DNA from: Caenorhabditis remanei
Taxonomy: Eukaryota > Nematoda > Chromadorea > Rhabditida > Rhabditidae
Assembly: GCF_010183535.1 (NCBI RefSeq)
Contig: NC_071330.1
Coordinates: 8,909,717-8,973,716, forward strand
Direction: 5' to 3'
DNA length: 64,000 nt
Both the position numbers and the translations under genes were made by a program. The notes under the pieces are model-generated. The model was given only the letters and a program-made list of their open reading frames with translations. It was not told where the DNA came from and did no database searches. Shown piece by piece: positions 1 through 14,000 of the stretch; the stretch's first letter is position 1; each line of letters starts with the position of its first letter.

Positions 1-871
1 CTATTTGAACTGCCTTCGCCCGCGCGTCCTTCTCCTTTTTCTCATTCTTGTCCACAAGAAAACTGCCATTCAAACTGTTCAAAAACCACTCAAACCCGAG
101 AAGAATGTGTTTAGATATTTGTATTTGTATGTGTGTGCCATTCGAGTCACTGATTGGATTCCATCGGACTCTCACAGGTTGTTCACACCCACCAACATAC
201 ATTGATCATTGAGCAACTCACTTCGATGATGCACTTTTTGGAAACACAATGAAAACTCATGAATCGAACCGAATACCTGGAAAAAAGAGTGATCGTTGTT
301 CGGGAAATTGAGTCAATAAATGAGAAAAAGAAGTTTTTCAGTAGTCTTTTTTGGAGAAACGTTCATTCAAAAAAAGTATTAAAAAAGACAGAAGTTTGGG
401 GAATCAAACAATTGAAATAAGGGGTTGGATTTCTATTATATTTCTGCTGGTTTGACATCATTTTGAGTTCGAGAAAGTGCAGAACTTATATCGATTCAAA
501 GTTCCATTCCCACAATTCTGTTGAAGAGAATCAGTGTCTAGAAAAAATGAAAGAGCGTTCAAATGAAAAATCAATTTCATCAGAACTAATTCAGCTATAG
601 TTTGAAATCTCAATTTCGTTTCTGACTGATTTACCTCGAAACTCTGAATCGTTTCCTATCAGAAATCCTCGGCCCTCTTTCTGCAAAAAACCAGAAATTA
701 TATCGATATTCTGTCACGTTAAATCAAATTGAAGATAATCGTGACCACAAAACGAAAAAGTTTAAAAACGTGAATGAGATTGTAATCTTCTTGTGAAAAC
801 TCCAGAAGAATTTTGAATCAATTCGAATCATTTTGAATTTTATACAACAATCGAAAAAATACATCAAAATA
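1..871. other. Left-edge noncoding stretch
   Basis: AT-rich DNA with no exon that I can support by splice sites and reading phase. Short open frames exist, for example one on + from base 5, but they lack a codon pattern or matching splice partners. It probably holds the upstream region of the small + strand gene that starts at 872. Confidence 0.4.
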
Positions 872-1481
872 ATGGAAGTCTTCATGGAATCGAAGATGTT
901 ACTCAAGACTCTTCATTTTATTTTTTCATTATATTGTGCAACTTTCATTGGTTTTGTGTTTTGTGTGAGTGAAAGTCGAACATAACCTAAAATCAATGGA
1001 TTCTTCTTTTCAGGCGAGGAGAAAAGCGCAAAAAAGAGATTCATTGGCTGAGAAAAATAATTTGAAAAAGGATAAAACTGGGAAGACTACGGAGACGGAT
1101 GGTTTGAGCTGATTTGCTTGGTAATTCTGGAATTTCTTTGTTTCAGAAGACGTCAAATTTGACATAAAAGTCAAACCAGCGGAGCAAAAAATGGATGAAT
1201 TCGATGATGACGAAGAGAATCCATTGGCAAAAATTCCAACGAAACCGAGATATCCAAAACAACAGAAGGTATAGGAGAGACTCTTTTGAATTCAGAATTG
1301 AATCTGAAGACATCGGGACATACAGACACATAGACATACGATATTTCAGTTAACTACAACTACTGGTTTATCGACATCGAGAACTCAGTCGACTGGTGGA
1401 TCAAAGATGGAAGGAGAAGCCTCTTTCTTTGCTCCACATGAGAAAACAACCGGAGCTTCGTGTTATGTTTGTTTTAATTGA
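872..1481 (+). CDS. Small predicted N-terminally anchored protein (4 exons)
   Basis: Exons 872-964, 1014-1101, 1147-1268 and 1350-1481 join in phase (93+88+122+132 nt) to give 144 residues. All introns are short, with GTGAGT, GTTTGA or GTATAG donors and TTTCAG acceptors. The first exon encodes a hydrophobic stretch at about residues 9-31 (LLKTLHFIFSLYCATFIGF), a signal anchor or signal peptide. It is followed by a Lys-rich stretch, an acidic patch (DEFDDDEENP) and a Ser/Thr-rich tail. An alternative end is possible through a GTTTGT donor at 1467 and a second acceptor near 1510. An AATAAA lies at 1578. The gene is convergent with pac-1. I do not recognise the family. The exon chain is convincing, but the start could lie in an unseen upstream exon. 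Confidence 0.6.
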
Positions 1482-1577
1482 ACTTATCATTCGTTCCAAT
1501 TAGATATTTCAGTTGAAAACAGCGAACAAGGGATAACTTCAGTTGGCAACTTCAGCAAACTTCCTCATTCTTTTACT

Positions 1578-1583
1578 AATAAA
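1578..1583 (+). terminator. Poly(A) signal of the small anchored-protein gene
   Basis: AATAAA about 97 bases after the stop codon at 1479-1481, the right distance for a short nematode 3' UTR. Confidence 0.5.
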
Positions 1584-2089
1584 TTATTTTTCTGAACTAG
1601 GAAGGGTATTAAATGAAATGCTCTGAATTGAAAAAAAAAGAATTTAAAATCAATGATTTTTTCGTGAAGAATTGAGGTTTTATGGCTCAGAAAAAAGAAA
1701 AATTGGATACAAGAAAAACGAGGGTGTTAGAGAAAGAAATATGTATGAGAAATGAATGAAGAAATGAGAAGAAACCCATACCGGAGGTACGAATGATGAT
1801 ATTCGGGACAAAATGAAGAGAGCTGGGATTTAAAAGTGTGAATTTACAATTATAAATAATTCTTCTGGAGATCTCACTAGAAACAATAAAAAGGGAATTC
1901 TTTAAATTTCAAAGAAACCGAAAAATCACAAGTTCGTAAGAGGTGTTGAAGCTGATAATTTTCAGATATCGGTCTGAAAACAGTTTAGGAAAATGGGGAA
2001 GAGATGGGAACCCGTAGATCATAATGAGTGGTAGAAAGAAGAACGAGACATGTTAAGAGAGTGAAAGAAAATAAATTGAGAAAAAGATG

Positions 2090-5000
2090 TTAGAGTTGTT
2101 CATCGCCAGACACTGGTGTCAACTCATTTGGTGATGTTCGAACAATAACAGGTGGCACTGCTGATGGAAGAGGAGGGGGTTGAGATGAAGTTTCTGTGTT
2201 GTTTTTCTCTTCATCTGATACTTCATCACGGCTCACATCTGGACTCGATTTTCGGATCCCAAACCAACGCGCCAGCTTGTCGAGACGGCCTTCCTGGAAA
2301 ACTTTTAAACGGTGAATCCAGTTCAATTTGAAACGAATTGATTACCTTCAAAGTATCAACGTCACTCAAAGTATGTCTTCTAGAGGGATCACGAGAACCG
2401 AGTTTCGTCCTTAACCGAATCTTTTGACTTCTACTCATTGGTTGCTGTTGTTGGGAAGTGGTCGACGTAGTGGCATGAAGTTGACCTGGAGAGATCGCGA
2501 GATTCGACGGGCGAGAAGCTGGAGACGTGGATGGATTACGAGCACATGGAGAAGGATCACTGAAATTTCCAAGTGTTAAACAAGGTAAACGAGAAATCGA
2601 TCTACCTTGAAGCATAATCTGAGCTAGAGTTTGGCTGATCAGCACAAGCGACTGCCAAAGGCGGATTTGTGCTTAACGGCGCGGAGCTTGTTGTTGAGTA
2701 ATCAGAAGTGCATGATAGAGCGTCGGTGAGGTCTTTGGTAGGTGAATAAGTCTAAAAAGAATATGAATATTCACTAGACTAAGCGATATTAATTTTTATT
2801 CCACACTCGCGTATTGTTTGAGACTTCAATTAATTTCGAGAAAAGGTTAGAAGCCGCATTCAGATTACAGAATTAAATAAACAGAGGATTAATTCTTATA
2901 GTTGCAACCGTTTTCACAAAATATCGCTCTCAATAACGAAATTTCTCACTTTCAGTAATTCGCCAGTACTCCTCAGCTCTTTTGTATCATGCCAATTCTG
3001 TTTTTTCTGCATTCTTCGAATCTTTTCTCTTGTCTCTTCACTAAGAACCTCAAATGCGGGACTGCTTGCCAAATGAAGATGTTGTGAATGATTGGCCAAC
3101 GCATCAATTGCCGCTTTTTCAGCATCTGCACTTGTCGTTGCCGCCGCTGCCGCTCCTGCTGCTCCTGCGATAAAAATCCGTCGAGCTGAATACATTTCCT
3201 CTTGACGTTTCCGTCGAGCTGCTTCTTTCCCTTCTTCATCGTCGTTTCTATATCCAGATGAACCCAATATTGGTTCAGTTCTTGAAGTGTCAGGAAGGCT
3301 TCCAAGAGAGCTCTCAAGTGAAGGACTTTGATCGAGACGAGTCGATGATGCTCCGTCAGCTGATCCAGATGTCATTTGTGGTGAAACGGTCTGTCGAGAT
3401 TCAATTTCAGCATCGATATCTCTTTCTTGATAGTTTCCACAAAATGCACTCTCAACACTCGCTGCAGATGTATTCGAAGGAGTTGGTTGGGTCCATCCAC
3501 GTGGATTTACAGCAGCTGGAGCTGTCGATTCAATTTTTAATTTTCCTTTTGATTTATCCCGACGTGAATTTCTTCGTAACATGTTTTTGATTTTTTGCCC
3601 TTTACCACCTTCATTCATCATGGCTGCCGCCTGATCTTCATTGGCTTTTCGTATCAGATTATGCATATCGTTGAAAGATGCAGCCGATACTCCAGTTGGA
3701 ACTCCAACTCCATAACCACCAGGCTCCAGTGGATTTTGTCCATCTGACGGATGTTGTTCGGGTACAGCATCTTCTGTTGTTGATGTTTCATCGAACATCC
3801 AAATGTTCTGAAAAATTATGATATTAGTTAAAAAATACATTTTTACGAGGGAAATGTTATTGTAGACTGGAATTTTGAACCGCTCTTATACTTTTCAAAA
3901 TCTAATACTACTTCATATTAATACTTACATAATGAATCAATGTTTCGATGATTTTGCACTGATCGCTCATATGTGTCACCATTGTTGCCATATTGTCATC
4001 TGATGGTCTGACGATGGACGGTCCGAACATTAACGCCAAATTTCGACATTCCATTTTATTGACATCACTATGTTTCGTGATTTCGGAGAGATGAATAATA
4101 AGGAAACGTAGGGTATCGTAATGTGGACGTGGTAACTTCCTCAGAAGATTTCTCAATTTGTGAAGACGATTATGATGAGTTGATATTCGATTAGCATCGA
4201 TGAAGAATGGATAGAGCTTGTCAGTGAGCAGGGGCTCCGGTAACTTCCGAAGGAACATCTTCAGCAGTGATGAAACAACATTCACATCTCGCCACCGAGG
4301 ATCTAATGACTCTACTTTTGATAAATCGACACTATCGAATCCTCTATTTGATAATGATTCTTTGAGAGCATTGACAGCTGCAGTGTTTCCCGGAATACGG
4401 TATATACCCACTGTATCCATTCCGTATGATTCAACAACACACACACAAATTTGTACGAGCATTGGAACATGATCCTCACAACTTCCCGTTGGACAATCTG
4501 CCAATCGAACACCAAGGACTGGTAGTGGAGTACCTGTTGCTCCTTGTTGTTGACTTCCTGAAGAACTTCCACTACTTCCACCACCACTTCCTTGCTTTGC
4601 TGCTTTTGATTTTTTCCATTTTCTTCCTGATTTCGGAGTTGTTGCTGTGGCTGTGGGAGCTTCTCCGTTTTCTGATTCTCTACTTGGACCAGCTTGGGAA
4701 GAATGATGATTGATCGATCCTGATGTAGACCCTGATGCAACGCTGGATGGATCCACATCCATTTTCTTATTGGATGTTGGAGATTGTAATTGAGAGTTTT
4801 TAGCAATGTATCTGAAAATTAAAGAAGTTTTTATGTGGTTTTTTTTAGACTCACAACAAAATTATCATTCCTACGCCGGTTCGACGTTTCGAACATTTTA
4901 ATTTTGTTTAAAAGAGAGCATATATTCACATATTGAGCTCACTAACAACGGAAACAGTAAAAAAACAGGAGAGGTGTGAGAGAGGAGTGAATGGATGACA

Positions 5001-8000
5001 CTCTCTTTATAAAGTTTGAGCACCTGCTCAAGCTTTATTGCTCACTGAGCGTCATGATTCGGAGATTTTAACAATGGATAGGATTAAAGGAACAATAAAG
5101 TTACACGAGGGAGAAAGATATAGAGCTTGTGCTTTATTTGAATTCCTTATGAGCTGGAATGCGAGAGAAGAGAGAAATCTCTACATCGATCTTCATTAGA
5201 AATGCATGTCAATTCTAGTTTATTTTAGAACTAATCAAATTTTTATTTCTGTAAAATATCTTTTAAAAATTTCGTGTCGATGTTTCTAATTCTACTGGAA
5301 ATGGTGAAAACTGATAAGACGGTATACTTTGCGAAATGTATTTTTATCGCAAAATTGAGAATAAATAAACATGAAATACATGGAAAGCGTTTTCACTTCA
5401 ACAAAAAAGGTGTTTTCGATGTAGAATTCGCACAAAAGCAAACCGAATGGAATAGAAATCAAGCCAGAAGACATAAAATAAGAGAAAATGAAGCGATGAA
5501 TGGAAAGACAAAAAATTGAGAGAAAATTCAAAACTTCCGCAAATAATAGCCAATTCATCGTACGTGTGTGAATAGAGGAGGTGACTTCTTTCGCTGCTAT
5601 TTCAACCGTGAAAATGGAATGAAAAAAAAACTATGAATTATGAATCATGGAGAGAGAAAAACTATCCTCAATAGCTGTTATTTATGTAAATTAAACCGAT
5701 TATGGAAAAGTAAATTCCATATTTTTTTGTTTTTCCGACTTTTCATGTCTAAAATATTTTGAACTGTAATTTGGCTACAACTTATTTTAATAGTCCCCTT
5801 CGGGTCGACCGGAAAATCAGTTAAAAATCATATGCTATTTTTTTTTAAATGTCGCATCAGTTATTTTTTAGAAGTATATTGCTTACCGATGCATAATCAG
5901 ACGATTCTTGGCGCTTTCCGTCGTCGACGACGCTGTCGTGGACAACCCTCCAAAACTTTTCGACGTCGGCAAATCTGAAAATTCACAATTCACAACGAAT
6001 TCTGATAACCAAATTCAAGAAAACTTACATGAAGCAACTCCAGCGCTCAATTCATTGACCGTTTGCTGATGCTTCTGTTGTTGGTTCGCTTGTTGAAGTG
6101 GTGGATGTTGTGAATTCAGAAATTCAGAAGTAGTCGCTGTCGAACATGACGATGACGCCAACGATGCGATCTGTAATTAACCGAGATTTAATTGGATTAT
6201 GATTCAATTGAATAGTTATTATTACTATTGTTCAATTTCAACAGCAACAACAAAAATGGACAAAATGACGGTGTCCTTGAAAATTAGAATGTTGGAAGAG
6301 ACCCTATTGAAGAGTGAAAAGTGTGGAAAAGGACGGAAGAGCGACACGAAAAAGAGTGGAAAATAGAGGGACGAAAAGGTGTATGTATGTGTGCTTCCGT
6401 TACCCACAATGCCTATTATTATCCTTTTTTCTCTCTTTTTCTCTCTCCCTTTGTATATTGTCGGCGGGGCAGCGCTCCTGGGCGACGCCTGTATGGAATG
6501 AAATAGACGAGAAAAAAAATTTCGGTTGCTGTTTGCTCATGTTCGAAAAATGAAGAAACAAAAAAATCTGACAGGCAGAATTGAGAAAAAATCTGTATTA
6601 TCCGCATGTTTCGAATGAGCATGAATTGTGGTTCAGTTTTCACCGCAACTCGAACAAAATTAATTTTTTCAAGTATAGAAAGTTTTAAGATTGAACATAT
6701 TTTTTAATGAAAATCAAATGCTCTCTGGATTGGAAGGGATACTTGGAATTCGTATAATCCACAGTCAATTTAGAATTCCTTACGAACGTTACATTAGATT
6801 AGGAGATTTCTGAGTATGGTCACGACTGGTTGCACTGTCCTGACCTCGCATTGGATCGCAGGTTGGTTGTCAGGACAACTCTGTGTTCGTGCAAGGAAGG
6901 GCAACGGAACTTTTAAGGAAAATATGAAAAGAGAGAAAGAGACAGAGTAGGAAATATGAGAGAGAGAGAAATGTATGTTACCTTGGTCACGCTTCAGTGC
7001 TCGCTTATTGGTAGGGTCGTCGTCACGCCGTGCCGCCGCGCATGCTATGCACTAGGCACAGCACTTTTGCTAATGGAGAAGGGATGAAGACGCAACATCA
7101 TGAAGATATGGGGATAAAACGAATGAATCAGGATAGATTAGATATATTACTTCGTCGGATACTACACAAAGATTCATAAAAAGAAGACAGCGAAACTGAC
7201 AACTTTGACACCAGCCCAATTTTTGAGAAACTGTTTTTTTTTCAGATTCCGTCACCTAGAAAACAAAAAGTGAGAAAACGGAAACTACGAGAGGCGACGG
7301 CAAAATGGAGTAGACGACTCGGAGACGGCGGAAAAAGAAAACGAATTGCCTCCTTCTTCGTCTTCTTCTTCTTTCTGTCCGCCTACATGTAAACAGAATT
7401 AGAGCCGGATAAACGACAACGAAGAGAAGAAGAAGAAGAAGGAGCTGACCAGAAAAATGAGGACAGGATGAGAAAAGAAAAGAGGAGAGAATCATCCTCT
7501 CAATTTTTGTCTGCAAATCAGTTGGAATGGTAAGGGAATCTTCTAATTATTCCCAAATCCAAGCGTCCGCGTAGAGCTTCTTAGTATGACTCGAGGATTT
7601 CTGGGTGGGTGATGAGCAAAAAGGAATGTGCGTGACGACGAGTCCGGAGGAAGAAGAAGGGGACGGGATGCTGTCATCATTCTGTTACGAGCTCTCCTCG
7701 TTTGCTCCTCTCAATTCTCAGAGCCAAAAAAAGAGGAAAAGAAGAAAGCACAGAAAAAGAGAAGAAAACAGTTGCCGAAAAGGAAAGGAGAAGATAGAAA
7801 CAAGAGGTCTCGGCGACGAAGACGACGAAGAGAAGCAGTGTGGAACAAATAACCGCAGGCCAATGGGCCCTCTTTTCAGGGCTTCTTTCACTTACTAATA
7901 GTCAGAGAAAGAAGAGGAAAACAGTCCAATTATTCCGAAAAGATGCAATGAAAAGTGAGAGTAACCTGAGATTTCGACGTTTTCTTTTCTCTTCTCATAT

Positions 8001-11000
8001 TCTTTTTTTCTCTAGCAAATCTTCTACATGTTGCGCATGCATCTATTTGCTTGTTAACTACTATAAATGCTGATGAGCCATTGCCGTTGAGATCACATTG
8101 CTCGGCTATTTGAAACTAACTCCTACAGTAATCTGAGATTTTGCTTACTAAAATTTCCCTAATTTACCAAGTTTTCTTCTTTTCAAAACTCTCTCAAGAT
8201 CATAATTAGCTTTGTACGCTAAGTTTTTCCCGAAAGAGAATCAAGGCGAAACGAAACAAACTAGATGTGAACAAGAAAGAGTAAGTTAAAGCATTTGGGT
8301 GTTGGTAAAGAATAAAATAAGAGTGGCGGAAAGAATTTCATTCATTCATCACACTCTTACCTCCTTCTTGTGTCCGCTCTCAGCTTGTAAATTGATACTT
8401 GCCGTCTGTTGTCACAAATCAAGTCAAGAAGACGAACGAGAACAAGCGAAGCACAATCTGGTGCGTTGATTTGAGAGGTTTTAACTGTAGTTTGAGATAC
8501 GAGATACTTAAAAATTAGACGACTCAGGAATCTAGAAAACTTCAAAAAAGGGGAAGAAAATGACGAAGTGAACAAAGTAAGAGAGATGAGCCATGAAGAA
8601 AGGAAGAGAAAAGCGAGAAAATGAGATTTCTTCGCTTTTTCTTCTTCTCCATCTCTCTCCATTTGCCAACAACACGACATTGACAAACAATCTCTTCACT
8701 GGGGTTCAGGGCTTCAACGGCTTTCAGATATCTCTTTCGAGCGAAGTCTGGATGAAGGGCGGCTAGATGACGAGGACTAAGAATACACGCGAAAGATGTT
8801 GTCATCGCTGAGAAAAGGAAACAGAAAAAGAAGAGCACATCTCTTTCTCCTTTCTTGCCTCTTTCAGTGAGAATTAATTAAAAAGAAACACACAAAGACA
8901 TAGTGTCTACGTCTCTTTCACTTTGATCACCAAACGAAGAAGAAGGAGAAGAAGTCGTTGAAGAAGATGCTCCTCCTTGTGGTAGAATACGACTGAGTGA
9001 ATGAGAGGAAAGAAAGATGCTATGTGTGGGGAGCTCACTTCTCTTCTAGATGCCGATGATGCCTCCAACGACTAACTTAATCCGTTTTCATATACCACCC
9101 CACACCATCTTCTTCCTTCCACTGCGCCCAATGCCACACTCACAACACAACTGCAGCGAGTCCGCAAGTCCGACGCTTTCAGGCTTTGCTCTATGTGCCA
9201 GGCGAGCGTCTCTTTCCGGCTCACTTCGCGTGTATGTGTGCTCTGGCCAAAACTTTGAATGTCAAAGGAAAAGAGAATGGAAAAAAGAATAGAAAAAAGA
9301 AAGGATTTGCTCTTTTTTGCTCTACTCGTTTGCGCATCAATTTGGAAAAAAGAGACAGAAGGACATCTAAAACTATACTTTCAAAATGACCAAAAGGAAA
9401 TTAATGGGGCAGAGTGGGTGGGTTGTGGGTTAGATGGCATCAAAAAACAAAAACAGAAGAAATGTGATCAATGAGAAATAGAATAACCGATTAATTGTCT
9501 GATTGTCTCAATAGTAAGATTACAGAAAAAAAAGTTAATTACTTACCGATTGTGAATTGTGAAGCATGGCCGAATTCGATGAAATTTTGTTATTGTTTCC
9601 ACTACCTGTGGTTCCTTCCACTTCATTCTCATCGACACCTCCCATCGCAGACAATCCATCTTCTGAACTCGACTGTAATACTGAAATCCATGAGAGCATT
9701 TCGGATTCTGTGTTTAATTCAATCAAATGCTCGCTTCGATTTTGTGTTACTATCCGAACGACATGTCGTTGTTTGGAGAATGTAGAGGAAAGCCAATCAT
9801 AGGCGATATCGACAATTGAGTTACAAATATCCACACGAGTATGACTGCTCAGCTCGATTGTCTGAAAATTTTTTAATTTTTTCTCAATGCGTCAAGTTTG
9901 CACTTCTTCCTAAAACTCTATTCAACGTTTCCCTTTTCATAATTTAACTTACCTTTTCAGAAGTATATGCGGGTGATTCAACACAAAGATACAGACTTCT
10001 TCGACACAAAACTGCCCACCGATCTTCCCAATGATTCCGTTTTCCTGATTTTCCAAGTGCAATTTCTTGATGTTTAACCCATGTTTGGCGGGCCACCCCA
10101 TCTCTTTGAAGTATAGTACCAGGAAGATTGAAACGACTTGCAGGAAGAGAAGTTCGAGATCTTTTCATTCGAGACTTCTTCGGCTCTCCAGATCCGTCTG
10201 ACGTTTTCTATAAAAATGGCTATATTCATATCATTTTTTGAAGATTCGCAGGTATCATGTGAGAATCACCTACGATGTGAAACGTTTGTATTCAATATTG
10301 TAAATGAGCAGCTTTCTATCAACTGTCCCGACATGCCGGGTGATTTAAAGGAGCATCTAATTTTTTAACTGCGAGACTATTTTGAAAAGTTAGATGCGCT
10401 TTTAAATCATGTCATGAACCGATGAATTGACAATGTTGCCGAATTCAACTTTTAGAGAATTCACATCTTCTTTTAAGAAAAATACTCACGCTAGAATTGA
10501 AGAGTGCAATAAATCGCTGAAGACGATGAGTTGCTGGTGGATGCGGTGCATTCAAACTTCTCGATGTCTGCTGACCCGAACTGGTAGTAGTGGTAGTTAC
10601 TGAAGATGTTGTAGCTCTGCCACTTCTCATCTCCATTGAATTTGTTGAACCCATCAAAGAAGATGGTAGCTCACGACCTGATGTGGTGGTATCATGTGAA
10701 ATAGAAGAAGATTCTGAAAGATTCTCATTGAGAATTTCAAAAACCAATAGAAAGTAGGCGGGTACATGAATTGAACTCACGCTCATTAGCTATAATTGAC
10801 GATGAAAGAACATCGTCGTTCATCGAGGCCGACGTCGCCAGCACATATGATTTGGGTCTGGCGCGGCGTATCATCTTCATTGCTTCTGGAAATTAAATTG
10901 TTGGAATAACTACCAATAGATTCGGATGATTGGATGTGTTTGATTAGAATAGAACATATAAAGATTTGGTGATTTGATCAGAATGGGAGATAGTATTTCA

Positions 11001-14000
11001 TAGCCTCAACGGGAACATTCTTGCTTATCAAATGAAATCAACATTTTCAAGGGTTTGTAAAACATTGGTCTCAAAATCCCAATTATTCTTCCATTTTAGA
11101 TGTTTCAAAACAGATGAACATGTGAAATGAAACCTTGCAACATTCATAGAACAGTCGCGTTGGCAAATCAGTTAGAGAATATGCTAATTCATGCTAATTC
11201 ATTCTATTAACTCAAGGGAAGGAGCTTCTCATTTCTTGGGTATGAGTCGCATCTTAAGAGGAGACGTCATGTTTGATGGATATATTTTAGGGAATAAGAC
11301 GAATGAAATGGTATAATGTAGAAAACATCAGTTTATTTGAAATAACCGAATAAATTTCATTTTTTTCTCAAACTAGGTTGAATTCAGAAATATAATTCAT
11401 ATCTTCCTCTTCGGATAAGTTAAAGTTCCGATGCTCGATGCCTAATGCAAAATGTGGATGATTAACAATTGGAGAGACAGTATACCGAATAGGGAGACGC
11501 ATTAGACATCAAAAGACAGGTGAGGTGGAGATGACGGTAAACACACGCAGAGACTGCATATATAACCTCTCTTGGGAGAATACCTATTTTCCTTTAAAGG
11601 TAGAAAACGAGGTTAGGTGTATTTGTGTGTATGTGTGTGCATGACACAAAGGTGAAACACCTGCTCTTCCCCAAATTATGCGAATCTGGGTCGTGAGGAA
11701 AAACCATAATGAACAAAATGTTTTATGGTGAAAAACAATTCTGAGTTCTGATTGTTATTGCTTTGTCCTAATAGATATATCATAAGAAATGCTTTGAATC
11801 ATCGAATTTTGAAATAAAACTGTTTCCGTTTTCAACTCTGAAAGCTATTTGATGAGGTTGAAAAAAATTCTGAAACTAGAAGATCTCTGGGTTTTCACAT
11901 AAAAATTTATGAAAATGATTTTTTTGAATACCATTTGGTAGCGGATGCAATTTCTCTATGTTTTCTGAAACAAGAGCCATCTGAATACAAATAGAGCAAT
12001 GGAAAAGAGTCATTTCATGTGGGAGGAGGAAGTAGGAAGAAATTTGATATTTAAAACACGCAGCAGATTCTGTGGAAAAAGAAAAGAAGATGTCCCAACG
12101 AATGGAGGATGTGAATTTAATATTCGATGTTTTTTTCACAACTAAAAAAGAGCAGCTCAAAGTTCTGAAGAGAGTTCAAGTTTCTGATTACTCCGAATTT
12201 ATCCAGAAAGATGGCATAACAGAGGATGTAGTCCGAAGAATTTTCGTGGCATTCTCTTTTCTTTCGTTTAGTCAAAAGCTCATTCATGGATGCAAAGGTG
12301 TCATGAATAGGCAAGAAGAGGTGAAGGATAGAGGTGGACGAAGGACAGGAGAGAGCATTGAAGGCACCTGAGAAGCTGAGAGAAAATTGGTCTATTATGG
12401 GTGTGTCTATGTGCATGTGTATGTCCACATCTCCCCAAGTTTCTGGATAGTTTTCTTTCCGTTGGAGAAGAATGGTATGAAAATTGAAACGAAGTTTTGA
12501 GATTTGACTAAATAATACCAAATCCGAATTCACCATTTCTTAACTGCATTCATTCTTATCAAATCTCACTGACACAGAAACAAATAATATTCATGACTAT
12601 ACTGTTATTCAAAGTTTACAGAATTTTGGTAATGAAAAGTTTGAGCAAAAGAATATCTCAAAACGAAAAAAGAGAGGGCGGTGTGTGGCGAATGAGCGTG
12701 GTCACAAAAGAGCCAACTTGTCAAAATGAGTGATAGTTCTGTTTCTGTTTCTTCTACTGGTGTTGCTACTAGTGTAGAAGAGACAAGTGACATTTTTGTG
12801 GTAGAGCGAAAAGAGACATCAACTAGTAGTGCTCGACCCTCCCTCTTTTCCCATTTCTGGAGGCGTCAAAAGTCACGCAATGAAGGTAAGTAGGTGACGT
12901 GAGATATAAGAGGCATGAAGAATCTGGGACAACAGGGTCCAAATGATTCAGTCTCTGACTGGTTCTGACGCACATTACACGATGTTTACACAACCTTACA
13001 ACTTGTCTGGAAAACAGAAAAGTGGAGTTGGCAAAAGAGAGACAAAGAAAACAAAGAGCATCATCTATATATGATGAGTATGAAAATGTTACGAAACCCG
13101 TAAGAATATTCTGCTTGTGAGATGAAAATTTAAATACAAATGCTCCAAAACATCGCTCTAAAATCCTCAAAAAGAATAATAATTCGCAGAGAAAACGAAA
13201 AAGATTCGATTGGATCGAGTGTTTCTAAGAAACGTTTCCAAAATCCATGGTTACTTCTACGAAACGTCTTATTGAAATTAAAACATGAAATAACGGATAG
13301 TTGAAAAGGTGAACGAACACAAGAATTGAAAGAAACGAAACGGAATGTATTCACCCTCGCTCTGGCGCATCTTCTACTTCCTCTCGACAAGTGTTTCTCC
13401 TCGAGAATCATGATTTTCGTCGTCGGTGACACAGGAGACCATGGTCTTCTGTCCCGGTAGCAATTAACCTTTGTATGTGTGTCTTTGAGTGTTGGCTAAT
13501 AATCTTTTTCGGTGGTTTACCCGAGGACACCGTCTTGGCGGGAAGCCGTCGCTATGAAGCATTCATTGAAGATGAGAATAGGACAACCTTTGTCTTCGAC
13601 GCCGACCAACTTATTTTCCGAAAGTGTCAAAATGATTTGCAACGTAATACTCTGACGGTAAGAATAATTGATATCATTTGATTAGCGATCTACTCTTTAG
13701 ATGTGATGATATAAAATAAAGTTGTTTTGTGAGAGAAATTGTGAAGAAGACTTGCAATTATGTGTGACAAAAAAAAGCCACCGACTTGATACCAAAAAAG
13801 ATGAGACGTATAAAAGTGTCATAAACGACGACATTGAAGACTGGGGCGACTGGACCGATGACCAACAAAGACACACATTCTATTTGGATCCATTTACTTT
13901 ACCCCTCACTTTTTTAATAATCATCATTAGGGAGAGAGCAAACATGATAGAAGATCCTTTGAGGGGGAGGACTTCAGGATGAGTAAAATTAGCATCGTTC

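Noticed and set aside
3258..3590. 110-codon + strand frame
   Set aside because: Antisense shadow of the large pac-1 exon 2950-3807, whose frame is clearly coding.
4312..4806. 164-codon Gln-rich minus-strand frame
   Set aside because: Shifted frame of the RhoGAP exon 3929-4811. The true frame carries the RhoGAP motif.
5274..5558. Open frames of 81 and 88 codons on opposite strands
   Set aside because: They lie inside pac-1 intron 14, with no acceptor or donor in matching phase and AT-driven composition.
6961..7070. Minus-strand piece ending CAAG/GTAACA that reads RDDDPTNKRALKRDQ
   Set aside because: Coding-like for a short run, but no acceptor with a pyrimidine tract and no phase match to flanking pac-1 exons.
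7256..7898. Long Arg/Lys/Glu-rich open frames on both strands
   Set aside because: They arise from purine (GAA/GAG/AGA) tracts in a pac-1 intron. No splice partners and no non-repetitive protein sequence.
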